Shown here piece by piece: positions 19,308 through 27,880 of a stretch of 64,000 nucleotides of DNA. The stretch spans positions 2,529,324-2,593,323 of the forward strand of contig NZ_JAHCDI010000004.1 of NCBI RefSeq assembly GCF_019697375.1, in the 5' to 3' direction. A program made the position numbers and the translations under genes. The stretch comes from Micromonospora tarapacensis. GTDB taxonomy: Bacteria > Actinomycetota > Actinomycetes > Mycobacteriales > Micromonosporaceae. Positions within the stretch are counted from its first letter, which is position 1. Each line of letters begins with the position of its first letter. Below the pieces are notes generated by a model. The model saw nothing but the letters and a program-made list of their open reading frames with translations. It did not search any database and was not told the origin of the DNA.

Positions 19308-20585
19308 TCAACCCGCCTGGTCGGAGGCGGCCAGCTGCTTCACCACCTCGTCGACGGTGACCGAACCGCTGAGCAGCTGCTGGGAGAGCCGTCCCATCAG
19401 GTCCAGGGTCTTGGAGGACAGCGCGACGTGCGGGGCCGGCTTGCCGGTCTCGATCTCGGCGACGAGAGTGGCGACGGCCGGGCCGGCCTGCGACACGTCG
19501 ATCGTGGTGTCGGCGGCGATCGCGCCCGCCTCGGCGTAGAACGCCGTCAGGGCGTCGGTCGAGGTCAGGGACCGCACCAGGTCGGCGGCCACCTTCGGAT
19601 CCTTCGTCCATTTGGCGACCCCGTAGCCGATGCCGCCGTCGTAGGGCAGGCTCGGGGTGGTCCCGGCGGTGACGACCGGAGCGTCCATGACACCGAGCTT
19701 GTCGGCCGTCAGGAACTCGTTGAAGTCCTTCCAGTGCCCCACATCCGACATCAGCCCGATGATGTGGGCGGCCTTGGCCGACTGGAAGATCGCGAAGGAG
19801 TCGTTGAACATCGCGGTCGAGTTGGCGCCGTCGTTGTTGAGACCCGCCTCGCCGGCTTCCTGCCACAGCTGGAAGATCCGCTTGACGTTGGGCGAGTTCC
19901 AGTCCCGCTTACCGGCGATCCAGTCGTCGTACTCCTGGGCGGTGAGGACGCCCGACGCCAGGGCGGACAGCCAGAACTGGATGCCGGCGCCCTCCTTGTT
20001 ACCGAGCGCGAAACACTTGGCGCCGGTGGCCTTGGTGATGGCGGCGCAGTCCGCGACGAACTCGCTCCACGTGGTAGCCGGGCTGGCCGGATCGAGCCCG
20101 GCCTGCTCGTAGAGTGCCTTGTTGTAGTAGATGGGGTGCCCCTGCAGCGTCACCGGAGCGGCGTAGATCTTGCCGTCCTTGGCGAAGGCCTCCCAACCGG
20201 CAAGCCGCTGCTCGTCCTCGGCGACGTACTCGTCCAGCGGCGCCAGCGCGTCCACCCGGTCGCGGATCTGACCGCCGCCGTTGAACAGGATGACGTCCGG
20301 CCCCTTGCCGGACTGGATCGCCGCACCGAGCAGCGTGTAGTACTGGTCGAACGGCTGGGCTACGAACTCGACCGTGACGTCCGGGTGCTTCTTCCCGAAG
20401 TCGGCCTTCGCCTTTTCGATGTAGGCTGCGGCGGAAGGCTCACCGGACTTCCAGTCCCACACCACCAGTTTGTCCGCCGAACCACTCGAGGACGACCCCG
20501 TCCCGGTGGCACTCCCACAGCCGGCCATGGCCAGTCCCACAACGAGGACGGCCGCCCACATTGCTCGCTGTTTCATCGCTTTCAC
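19308..20585 (-). CDS. Extracellular sugar-binding lipoprotein of ABC importer
   Basis: A 425-residue solute-binding protein (SBP_bac_1/UgpB-like). A lipoprotein signal peptide ends in the lipobox LAMAGC, followed by a Ser/Gly linker and a periplasmic-binding fold beginning KLVVWDWKSGEPS. It would capture an oligosaccharide or monosaccharide at the cell surface for the two permeases downstream. First gene of the operon. The promoter at 20639-20667 carries a palindrome likely bound by the divergently encoded GntR protein. Confidence 0.92.
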   Translation of the reverse strand: MKAMKQRAMWAAVLVVGLAMAGCGSATGTGSSSSGSADKLVVWDWKSGEPSAAAYIEKAKADFGKKHPDVTVEFVAQPFDQYYTLLGAAIQSGKGPDVILFNGGGQIRDRVDALAPLDEYVAEDEQRLAGWEAFAKDGKIYAAPVTLQGHPIYYNKALYEQAGLDPASPATTWSEFVADCAAITKATGAKCFALGNKEGAGIQFWLSALASGVLTAQEYDDWIAGKRDWNSPNVKRIFQLWQEAGEAGLNNDGANSTAMFNDSFAIFQSAKAAHIIGLMSDVGHWKDFNEFLTADKLGVMDAPVVTAGTTPSLPYDGGIGYGVAKWTKDPKVAADLVRSLTSTDALTAFYAEAGAIAADTTIDVSQAGPAVATLVAEIETGKPAPHVALSSKTLDLMGRLSQQLLSGSVTVDEVVKQLAASDQAG

Positions 20586-20638
20586 CTTTGAAAGTGGTGG
20601 TGGCCGGTAGACCCGGCCCTGGTGTCATCATTGACGGA

Positions 20639-20667
20639 AACGTAACTCGTATGACGTGTGACGTCAA
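20639..20667 (-). promoter_or_regulatory. Sugar operon promoter overlapped by operator palindrome
   Basis: On the minus strand TTGACG (20667-20662) and TACGTT (20644-20639) are 17 bases apart. The palindrome TGACGTGTGACGTCA at 20652-20666 covers the -35 box and spacer, with arms TGACGT and ACGTCA. The same palindrome and promoter geometry occur at 23185-23213. Binding by the adjacent GntR protein would block transcription. Confidence 0.7.
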
Positions 20668-20731
20668 TAGTCGGCCGTACACTGATCACGGGCGTCGTGC
20701 TACCGGCACGGCGAGCCATCCGGAGGGGGAC

Positions 20732-21502
20732 ATGACGCCATCGCAGGAGACGACCCTGAATGCTTCGGCGCCCCCGGCGTGGGCACGGCGACCGACGAAC
20801 CTCGCCAGGGCGGTCACCGCCGAGCTGGTGGAACGCATCGTCCGCGGGGTGCACCCGTCGGGTACGCCGCTACCCCCCGAGCCGATCCTCTGCGAGACCT
20901 TCTCCGTGAGTCGGACGGTCGTCCGGGAAGCGGTCAAGATTCTCCAGGAGAAGGGGCTGGTGCAGGTCCGCCAGGGCGCCGGCACCACGGTGACCCCGCC
21001 GTCGATGTGGGACATGCTCGACGAACTCGTCCTCGCCGCCACGATCGCCGAGGACGACAGCCTCGCCATCCTCGACGATCTCGTGGTCACCCGGCGCGTG
21101 CTGGAGTCGGACATGGCCAACGTCGCCGCCCGCCTGGCCGACCAGGAGACCCTCGACCGGCTGCGCGCCCAGGTCGACCGGATGGACGAGCTCGTCGACG
21201 ACCACGTCGCCTACCACGAGCACGACCGCGCCTTCCACGACACGATCATGCAGACGTCCGGGAACCGCATCGCCCGCGGTGTCGTGCGGGCGCTGGAGAG
21301 CCAGGTCGTCAACACCGCCCGCTACATGGGCCGGACCGAACGCTCCCTGTGCGTGGCGTCCAACCGCGGGCACCGGCGCATCTACGAACTCATCGCCGCG
21401 CACGACCCCGACGGCGCCGCCGAGGCGATGTTCACCCACATCACCGAGGCCTGGCTCGTCCGCCGCAGCGGATCCGGCAGGCCGATGCGTCTCCAGCGCT
21501 GA
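20732..21502 (+). CDS. FadR-subfamily GntR transcriptional regulator
   Basis: A 256-residue regulator. ATG 20732 follows GGAGGGGGA at 20722-20729. Winged helix-turn-helix at about 20-85 (PPEPILCETFSVSRTVVREAVKIL), FCD ligand domain at about 105-250 with the metal-binding histidine set (EHDRAFHDTI, NRGHRRIYELI, MFTHI). FadR-type proteins with FCD domains sense small carboxylates or sugar acids. Divergent from the sugar operon, so probably its repressor, and by shared operator also of the esterase gene at 22953. Confidence 0.9.
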   Translation: MTPSQETTLNASAPPAWARRPTNLARAVTAELVERIVRGVHPSGTPLPPEPILCETFSVSRTVVREAVKILQEKGLVQVRQGAGTTVTPPSMWDMLDELVLAATIAEDDSLAILDDLVVTRRVLESDMANVAARLADQETLDRLRAQVDRMDELVDDHVAYHEHDRAFHDTIMQTSGNRIARGVVRALESQVVNTARYMGRTERSLCVASNRGHRRIYELIAAHDPDGAAEAMFTHITEAWLVRRSGSGRPMRLQR

Positions 21503-21513
21503 CGACGAGGCGG

Positions 21514-21555
21514 GCTCCCGGTCGCAGCGGGTGCCGACCCACCGCCACCGGGAGC
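21514..21555. terminator. Hairpin between convergent genes
   Basis: Arms GCTCCCGGT (21514-21522) and ACCGGGAGC (21547-21555) pair perfectly around a 24-base loop, in the 65-base gap between the stops of the GntR gene and the esterase gene. Confidence 0.45.
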
Positions 21556-21567
21556 TCCGCCGGTCGG

Positions 21568-22953
21568 CTAGAACTGCGCGAAGAACCGCCAGATCTCACC
21601 CTTGGTCCAGGTGGTGATGCCGCTCTCGCCGTACGTCCCGTCCACCGGGCCGGGCATGTGGCCGTTGTCGAACGCGGCCCACTGCACCGGATACCCGGCC
21701 CGGCACCCCGAGTAGGCCGTGGTGACGTGGGTCCGGCTGCCCGCGGCCGGCTCGGGCGGGCTCTGTGGGGTGCAGCCGTTGTTCCGCACGAACGTGTCGC
21801 GCAGCGACCGTCCCTGCGAGATGTTCAGCACGTTGTCCGAGATGCCGTGCAACCCGAAGTACGCGACGGCCTGCGTGCCGCCGCTGCACCCGCTGATCTG
21901 TGCTCCGGCGATCACCGCGACGGCCCGGAAGGCATCCGGCCGCGCGCAGGCCAGCGCGTAGCTCATGCCGCCGCCCCAGCTGAACCCGAGCGCGAAACGC
22001 TGGCCCGGGTTGACACACAGGTCGCTCTCGATCCGCCTGATCATGTCATCGACGAAGGTGACGTCCTCGCCGCCGGCGTTCCCCCAGCCGTTGCCGATCC
22101 CCTGGGGCGCGACCAGGATCGCGCTGTTGTTCGACTGTTCCTGCTGACCGTAGTAGGACCAGGCGGTCCCGCTCGTGCCACCCGAGGAGATGTCCTGCAT
22201 GGTGCCGCCCCGCCAGTGGAAGGCGAAGATCAACCGGTAGCGGTTGTTGTTGTTGTAGTTGGCGGGAACCCGCAGGATGAACGAGCGGCTCTTGCCGCTG
22301 CTCTGGATCGTGTGCGTGCCACTCGACAGCGTCGGGGCCTTTCCGCACCCGGTGCCCGTCGACGGCGGCGGTGTGGTGCCACCGTCGACGCGGACGAGCT
22401 GCCACTGCTGGTTCGCGCCGTTCCAGTCGAAGTACTGCACGATGTTCGCGCCGTCCGCGGTGGAGGCTCCCTGCACCTCCACCACCTTGCCGCTGTGCCG
22501 GCTCACCAGCCGGACGTGCCCGCCGTCCGAGTCGGCCAGCCGGAACTGCTGGTTCGTTCCGTTGTGGTCGGACCACTGCACGATCGCGCCGCCGTCGGCG
22601 GTCGACCATTCGTGCACGTCGAGGACCTTGCCGGAGTGCCGCGACTTCAGCCGGTAGTAGCCCCCGCCGGAGTCCACGAACTGCCACTGCTGGTTGGCCC
22701 CGTCGTGCCGCGTCCACTGGTTGATCCGCGCGCCGTCGTTGGTGGCCGAACCGACGACGTCCAACGCCTTGCCACTCTGCCGGTTCACCAGCACGTACCA
22801 GGCGCTGGTGTCCACGGTCGCCGCCGATGCGCCCGTCGCGTTCACCGCGACGAGTGTGCCGGCCGCGACGACGGCCGCCGCCACGACGGCCAACCCTGAC
22901 CGCCAGCCGCGTCTCCGCGTGCCGGCGGTACGGGCAGCTCCGATGACCTTCAT
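21568..22953 (-). CDS. Secreted CE1-type esterase with N-terminal ricin-B module
   Basis: 461 residues. An N-terminal signal peptide (ending ATGASAA) is followed by a ricin-B/CBM13 lectin of three repeats with QQW/QQF motifs, about 48-190, a short Pro/Thr linker and an alpha/beta hydrolase of the feruloyl/acetylxylan esterase or PHB-depolymerase group, about 205-461. The catalytic triad is readable: Ser in GFSWGGG, Asp in HGISDNVL, His in NGHMPGP. It probably removes ester side groups from plant polysaccharide outside the cell. The promoter contains the operator shared with the sugar operon. Confidence 0.88.
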   Translation of the reverse strand: MKVIGAARTAGTRRRGWRSGLAVVAAAVVAAGTLVAVNATGASAATVDTSAWYVLVNRQSGKALDVVGSATNDGARINQWTRHDGANQQWQFVDSGGGYYRLKSRHSGKVLDVHEWSTADGGAIVQWSDHNGTNQQFRLADSDGGHVRLVSRHSGKVVEVQGASTADGANIVQYFDWNGANQQWQLVRVDGGTTPPPSTGTGCGKAPTLSSGTHTIQSSGKSRSFILRVPANYNNNNRYRLIFAFHWRGGTMQDISSGGTSGTAWSYYGQQEQSNNSAILVAPQGIGNGWGNAGGEDVTFVDDMIRRIESDLCVNPGQRFALGFSWGGGMSYALACARPDAFRAVAVIAGAQISGCSGGTQAVAYFGLHGISDNVLNISQGRSLRDTFVRNNGCTPQSPPEPAAGSRTHVTTAYSGCRAGYPVQWAAFDNGHMPGPVDGTYGESGITTWTKGEIWRFFAQF

Positions 22954-23333
22954 GATCCGCTCCTTCGATCGGGGCGGCGCGCGAACGGGACGGACGCGCG
23001 CGCCCTGCCGGTGTGCCGGCGTCCGGTGGTGGCGTCAGCACGTCGAGTTGGTTCACGGGGACGGGCGTGGGTTGCCGGCACACGGCCTCCGCCCTGCCAC
23101 GGGCACGCCGATCGGAGGCAGGCCCGCGCAGAACTGCGGCGATGCGTCACCAGGCTCCCGGCAGCCACGTGACCCGCGTTGAAAAAGTTATCGTTCACGA
23201 CGTCATACGTCAAACGACTGACATCGATCCTCCTCGGCTCGACTGGGGGCTCGTACGGTGCAAGTGGGGGTCGGTCGTGGCCGTCCTCGGTATGCCGCGG
23301 GCTGGCGCTCGACGATGGCTGGCGCGGCTCGTG
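22954..23333. other. Intergenic region upstream of esterase
   Basis: 380 bases between the esterase start and the stop of the SDR gene. The only signal I can support is the promoter/operator at 23185-23213; it implies a leader of about 225 bases before the esterase. An 87-codon frame inside has no recognisable features. Confidence 0.4.
23185..23213 (-). promoter_or_regulatory. Esterase promoter with GntR-type operator
   Basis: Minus strand TTGACG (23213-23208), 17-base spacer, TAACTT (23190-23185). The palindrome at 23198-23212 reads TGACGTATGACGTCG on the minus strand; its arms sit at the same place relative to the -35 box as in the sugar operon promoter. Confidence 0.65.
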
Positions 23334-24275
23334 TTATCGCTCACAGCGCGCGACCGCCGGCAGGCACGGCGAAGCGCCTCGTCCCGCGCGGCGGGTACGC
23401 CAGACGTGGCCGGAGCTGGCCAGCCTCGTTTCCAGGTCCCCGCCGGCCGACCGGCTCACCTCAGCGGCCGGCGCGGCGACGCATCCCTCGGCCAGCGGGG
23501 CCCGGTCGAGGTCGCCGGCGGCGATCCGACGGGCGATGGTGCGGCGCACGAGCGCGCCCGTGATCGACGGCAGGTGCCGGGCCAGGAACAGCTCGACCCG
23601 GCCGCGTCCGGTGGTGGCCACGTCGCGCGGGGGTCGGCGGGCGGTCGCCGCGCGCAGGATCGCGTCGACCACGCCCTCGGCGGGCTCGAAGCGGGAGACG
23701 CCCTGTAGGGACAGACCCGCCGCGGCGGAGGCCTGGTGGATCGGCGACGCGACCATGCTCGGGTAGACCACGCTGACCCCGATGTGGGTGCCCACCTCCA
23801 GGCGCAGCGCGTCGGCGTACGCGACCAGGGCACGCTTGCTGACCCCGTACGCGGCGGCCAGCGGGAGCGGGAGCAGGGCCATCCGGCTGGCGACGAAGAC
23901 GACCCTGCCGTGGCTGCGTTCCAGGGCCGGAACGGCCGCGGCGGTGGTGTGCCAGGCCGCCATCAGGTTGACCTCCAACTGCCGGCGGACCGCGTCACCG
24001 GGTGGCAGCTCGGCCGGGGCGGGCCCGCCGACACCGGCGTTGTTGACCAGCAGGTCGAGGCCGCCGAGGGTCTCGATCGCCTGCCCGACCGCGCCGGGCA
24101 CCGCGGCGCCGTCGGTGAGATCGCAGGCGATGACCGGGGTCCTGCCGACGCCGGGGGCCCGCAGGTCGAGACCGACGACAGCGGCACCGGCCAGCTCAAG
24201 CCGCGCGCACAGCAACCGGCCGAAGGTGCCGTCGGCGCCGGTGACGATGACGCGCTTGCCGGCGAGTTCGCTCAT
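23334..24275 (-). CDS. SDR family oxidoreductase
   Basis: 313 residues. ATG 24275 overlaps the monooxygenase stop as ATGA, so a longer frame upstream is discarded. Rossmann motif TGADGTFG near residue 12, NNAG, and catalytic YGVSK. The chain after about residue 260 is an extended tail beyond the usual 250-residue SDR fold. Cotranscribed with a flavin monooxygenase, which suggests a two-step oxidation of a hydrophobic substrate; that is inference from pairing only. Confidence 0.85.
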   Translation of the reverse strand: MSELAGKRVIVTGADGTFGRLLCARLELAGAAVVGLDLRAPGVGRTPVIACDLTDGAAVPGAVGQAIETLGGLDLLVNNAGVGGPAPAELPPGDAVRRQLEVNLMAAWHTTAAAVPALERSHGRVVFVASRMALLPLPLAAAYGVSKRALVAYADALRLEVGTHIGVSVVYPSMVASPIHQASAAAGLSLQGVSRFEPAEGVVDAILRAATARRPPRDVATTGRGRVELFLARHLPSITGALVRRTIARRIAAGDLDRAPLAEGCVAAPAAEVSRSAGGDLETRLASSGHVWRTRRAGRGASPCLPAVARCER

Positions 24276-25618
24276 CGGGCACCACCGTCGTCGGTGCGGC
24301 GCCAGCTCACGCCCCGGCCGCGGCGGGCCCGGGTCGCCCCGTCGGACAGTTCCTTCGCGGCACGCGCCAGGTAGGCGTCGAAGTCGATGCGCATGGCGGG
24401 ACGGCGCTCGCCCCAACGGGCGCGGGCGGCCCGCAGCTCGGCGGCGACGTCGGCGGCCTGTTCGGCCTTGCTGGGCAGCGCGTACGCCCCGGCCAGGTGC
24501 GCGGCGACGAGCCGGGCCTGCGCCTCGACCACGGGCAGCGCCGAGCCGGTGGACTGCATCAGCCCGACGAACATCAGGCCGGGCGCCTGCTGGTGGAACA
24601 CGTGCCGGTACAGGGGCAGCCGGTCGGCGCCGTCGCCGAGCAGCGCCGGGTCGAGGAACGGCAGGTCGATGTCGTACCCGGTGCACCAGACGACCAGGTC
24701 GATCTCGTCGGTGGTGCCGTCGGTGAAGTGCACGCGGTCACCGTCGAAGCGTTCGATGGCGGGTCGTACGCCGATCTCGCCGTGGCTGATCCGCGACAGC
24801 AACGAGTCCGACAGGGTGGGGTGGTCCTGGAGGAGACCGTGCCGTGGCGTGGGCAGGCCGTGGCGCTCGGGACGGCCGACGGACAGGCGCAGCACGGTCT
24901 CGCTGACGCGTTGGCGCAGCCGCCACGGCAGCCGCGTGGCCAGCGCGCCGTTGAGGGTGTCCGACGGGCGGCCGAGCAGATGTTTGGGCACGATCCACAC
25001 GCCGCGACGCAGCGACAGCAGGGTGCCCGGCGCGACGTGGGAGGCGTCGACGGCGATGTCCATGGCCGAGTTGCCACCGCCGACGACCAGCACCCGCCGC
25101 CCGGCGAGTTGCTCGGGGTCGCGGTAGTCGTGGCTGTGCAACTGGTCGGCGGTCATCTCGCCCGGGTAGGCGGGTGCGGGGAGCCGGGGCCGGCTGTTGT
25201 GGCCGTTGGCGACGACGACCGCCTCGACGTGTGCGGTGATCACGCCGCGCGGACCCGCGGCGGTGACGCGCCAGCCCGCGCCGTCACGGGCGACGCGGGT
25301 GACGGTGTGCCGCAGGCGTACCGCGTCCAGCAGGCCGAAGCGCTGGGCGTAGTCGTGCAGGTAGCCGGCGATGCGGGCGTGGTCGGGATAGTCCGGCCAG
25401 TCGGCGGGCATGGGCAGGTCCGCGAACTCGGTGCGGGTCCGCGAGGTGTTCAGGTGCAGGGTGCGGTACGCCGAGGAGTGCGGCGCGCCGTACACCCACA
25501 GCCCGCCGACCTGCGGTGCGGTGTCGAAGCCGACCGCGGGCACCGCCCGGTCGGCCAGCGCCTTGAGCGTGGCCAGCCCGGCCGGGCCGGCACCGATCAC
25601 GGCGACCCGTGGCTCCAT
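24272..25618 (-). CDS. FAD-dependent monooxygenase (FMO/BVMO-like)
   Basis: 448 residues. ATG 25618 is chosen because GGAGGGG lies seven bases ahead. FAD motif VIGAGPAGLATLKAL near residue 6; second, NADPH-binding Rossmann motif VVGGGNSAMDIA near residue 180; C-terminal VWCTGYDIDLPFLD as in flavin-containing monooxygenases. Members insert oxygen at N, S or carbonyl groups of small hydrophobic compounds. Overlaps the SDR gene and follows a TetR-like operator at 25633. Confidence 0.88.
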   Translation of the reverse strand: MEPRVAVIGAGPAGLATLKALADRAVPAVGFDTAPQVGGLWVYGAPHSSAYRTLHLNTSRTRTEFADLPMPADWPDYPDHARIAGYLHDYAQRFGLLDAVRLRHTVTRVARDGAGWRVTAAGPRGVITAHVEAVVVANGHNSRPRLPAPAYPGEMTADQLHSHDYRDPEQLAGRRVLVVGGGNSAMDIAVDASHVAPGTLLSLRRGVWIVPKHLLGRPSDTLNGALATRLPWRLRQRVSETVLRLSVGRPERHGLPTPRHGLLQDHPTLSDSLLSRISHGEIGVRPAIERFDGDRVHFTDGTTDEIDLVVWCTGYDIDLPFLDPALLGDGADRLPLYRHVFHQQAPGLMFVGLMQSTGSALPVVEAQARLVAAHLAGAYALPSKAEQAADVAAELRAARARWGERRPAMRIDFDAYLARAAKELSDGATRARRGRGVSWRRTDDGGAR

Positions 25619-25632
25619 CCGCCCCTCCATGA

Positions 25633-25652
25633 AATCCAACGTCTGGTGGATA
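25633..25652. promoter_or_regulatory. TetR-type operator, site 2
   Basis: On the minus strand this reads TATCCACCAGACGTTGGATT, matching 16 of 20 bases of the site at 26423-26442. It lies directly upstream of the monooxygenase start. Confidence 0.65.
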
Positions 25653-25761
25653 TTGCGCCCGACCAGGTCCCACGTCAAGTGCCCGCGCCCGTCGGCGCAC
25701 CACGGACCCGCGCCCACCGGGCCGGGCCGGCGGGCCGGCGGAGTCGCGGTCACGCCGGGAT

Positions 25762-26412
25762 TCAGGGGAGGGCGTACATCCGGTCGAGCCAGCGGTGGGC
25801 GAAGGTGCGGAACTCCCGGCGTCGCCGGGCGCCGTCGGAGCCGGAGAGCAGGCCGACGACGTGGGCGTGCACGGACCAGACCAGGCTGCGTACGGCCAGG
25901 TGAGGCTGGGGCTCGCTGAGCACCCCGGCGGCGTCGGCCTCGGTCAGCACCTGCTCGACGGCCCGGTAGAGCGGTGCCGAGTAGCGCTCGTCGAGTTCGG
26001 CGTGCCGGTCGGGCTCCAGCCAGCGCCGCAGCCACAGGCCGGTGGTCTCGGGACGGTCCTCCAGGAAGTCGACGAACACGTCGACCAGCTCGTGCAGCGC
26101 GGCCATGGCCACCAGCGGCCCACCGGCCAGGCCTTCCCTGGCCGCGACCACGGCCCGGGCCAACGCCTCGCTCTCGGCCGCGAAGACCCGCGCGAAACAG
26201 CATTCGTACAGCGCCACCTTCGTGCCCACGTGGTGGTGCACGGTGGCGACGTCCACGGCGCAGGCCGCCGCGATCTCGCGCATGCCGACCGCGTCGAAAC
26301 CCCGTCGCGCGAACAGCCCCGCCGCGGTCGCCACGATCACGTCGGCGGTGTCGCGCTGCTCGGCACGCCGGGGCCGACCCGGCCCCCGTCGGGGTGTGGT
26401 CATGCGTTCCAT
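25762..26412 (-). CDS. TetR family transcriptional regulator
   Basis: 216 residues. N-terminal TetR helix-turn-helix at about 20-66 (GMREIAAACAVDVATVHHHVGTK), then an all-helical ligand domain with an unassigned C-terminal family. Divergent from the MFS symporter gene with about 60 bases between starts, containing a near-perfect palindrome. Most likely represses itself, the symporter and the downstream monooxygenase-SDR pair. An alternative start is Met4. Confidence 0.88.
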   Translation of the reverse strand: MERMTTPRRGPGRPRRAEQRDTADVIVATAAGLFARRGFDAVGMREIAAACAVDVATVHHHVGTKVALYECCFARVFAAESEALARAVVAAREGLAGGPLVAMAALHELVDVFVDFLEDRPETTGLWLRRWLEPDRHAELDERYSAPLYRAVEQVLTEADAAGVLSEPQPHLAVRSLVWSVHAHVVGLLSGSDGARRRREFRTFAHRWLDRMYALP

Positions 26413-26422
26413 CGTGCCCTAC

Positions 26423-26442
26423 TATCCAGCGCACGTTGGATA
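26423..26442. promoter_or_regulatory. TetR-type operator, site 1
   Basis: TATCCAGCGCACGTTGGATA, a 20-base palindrome with one mismatched pair, sits in the divergent promoter between the TetR gene and the MFS symporter gene. Confidence 0.75.
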
Positions 26443-26472
26443 ATGCTCCGGGCGGCGTGGCGAGGAGACGGC

Positions 26473-27831
26473 ATGGACGAGTCGGCGCGGCTTCCCCGTG
26501 GCGGCATGCTGGCCTTCGCCGGCGGGTCGCTGGGCATGGGCACCTGGGTCACCGTACCCGGCCTGCTGTTGCTCTTCTTCCTCACCGACGTGCTGGCGGT
26601 GGCCCCGCTGGTCGCGGGGCTCGTGCTGCTGCTACCGAAGATCGCCGACGTGTTGCTGCACCCGTGGATCGGGCACCTGTCCGACGCCGACCTGGCCCGG
26701 CGTGGCCACCGCCGGCTGCTCATGTCGGCCGGCTGCGCCCTGCCACTGGCCTTCGCCGCGCTGTTCCTGGTGCCCGGCGGGCTCACCGGCGGCCCGGCCG
26801 CGGCCTGGGTCGCCGTCGCGTTCATCGCGGGCAACCTGCTCTTCGCGGCCTACCAGGTGCCCTACCTGTCCACCCCCGCCGACCTGTCCATCGGCTACCA
26901 CGAGCGCACCCGGCTGATGGGCTTCCGGATGGTGCTGCTCACCGTCGGCATCCTGCTCAGCGGGGTGCTCGCACCGTTGCTGACCGGCCGGGAGGAACCC
27001 ACCCGCGGCGGCTACGCCCTGATGGGCGTCGCGCTCGGCGCCTCCATGCTGGTCGCCATGCTGGTCGGCGTCGCGGGCACCCGGCACCTGACCACCGCCG
27101 CACCGACCCCGGTCACCAGTTCCGGGCACGGCCCGGCCGGCCTGCGTACCCTGCTCGTCGCGCTGCGCGATCCACAGTTCCGCTGGCTGGTCGGCTCCTA
27201 CCTGGCCATGTCGACCACCACGCACCTGGTGCTGGCCGCGGTGCCCTACTTCGCCACCTACGAACTCGGCCGCCCCGGCCTGACCACCGTGCTGGTCGCC
27301 GCGTTCGTCGCCCCGGCGCTGGTCGCCACCCCCGGATGGGTCGTCGTCGCCCGCCGCATCGGCAAGCAGCCCGGCCTGCTCGTCGCGCAGGGCGCCTTCG
27401 TCCTCGGCTCGCTCGTGCTGGCGCTCGGCAACGACGCCGGCCTGCCCGTGCTGGTCGGCGCGGTCGCGCTGCTCGGCGTCGCGTTCGCCGCCATGCAGTT
27501 GCTGCCGTTCTCGATGGTCCCGGACGTCATCCGGGCCGGCGGCGCCGACGGCACCACCCGGGCCGGCACCTACACGGGCGTGTGGACCGCGGCCGAGGCC
27601 ACCGGTGGCGCGCTCGGCCCGTACGTCTACTCCGCCTGCCTGGCCATCGGCGGCTTCCTCGCCAGCACCGCGGACTTCCAGGTCGTGCAGCCGGAGTCCG
27701 CGCACACGGCGATCCGGCTCGGGTTCGGCCTGGTCCCCGCGGCGCTGATGACCGTGGCGATGCTGCTGCAACACCGGTACACGCTGGACCGCACGGTGCG
27801 TCTGGCCGAGCCCTCCGGGCACCGGCCGTGA
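26473..27831 (+). CDS. MFS transporter, GPH cation symporter type
   Basis: 452 residues with about twelve transmembrane helices. ATG 26473 follows GAGGAG at 26462-26467. N-terminal arrangement and motif IADVLLHPWIGHLSDADLARRGHRR resemble the MelB-like glycoside:cation symporter family (MFS_2). It may import the substrate of the monooxygenase-SDR pair controlled by the same TetR protein. Substrate unknown. Confidence 0.88.
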   Translation: MDESARLPRGGMLAFAGGSLGMGTWVTVPGLLLLFFLTDVLAVAPLVAGLVLLLPKIADVLLHPWIGHLSDADLARRGHRRLLMSAGCALPLAFAALFLVPGGLTGGPAAAWVAVAFIAGNLLFAAYQVPYLSTPADLSIGYHERTRLMGFRMVLLTVGILLSGVLAPLLTGREEPTRGGYALMGVALGASMLVAMLVGVAGTRHLTTAAPTPVTSSGHGPAGLRTLLVALRDPQFRWLVGSYLAMSTTTHLVLAAVPYFATYELGRPGLTTVLVAAFVAPALVATPGWVVVARRIGKQPGLLVAQGAFVLGSLVLALGNDAGLPVLVGAVALLGVAFAAMQLLPFSMVPDVIRAGGADGTTRAGTYTGVWTAAEATGGALGPYVYSACLAIGGFLASTADFQVVQPESAHTAIRLGFGLVPAALMTVAMLLQHRYTLDRTVRLAEPSGHRP

Positions 27832-27880
27832 GCCGGTCCGGCCGATGACCGGACAGGCCGATCCGAGCGTTGCTCACCTT

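Noticed and set aside
19134..20591. 485-codon plus-strand frame opposite the binding-protein gene
   Set aside because: Antisense to a lipoprotein gene with lipobox and correct family sequence.
22950..23213. 87-codon minus-strand frame ahead of the esterase
   Set aside because: Lies in the leader behind the promoter; composition is Arg-rich and there is no ribosome site; probably not translated.
27834..27851. CCGGTC/GACCGG hairpin after the MFS gene
   Set aside because: Only a six-base stem; too weak to call a terminator.
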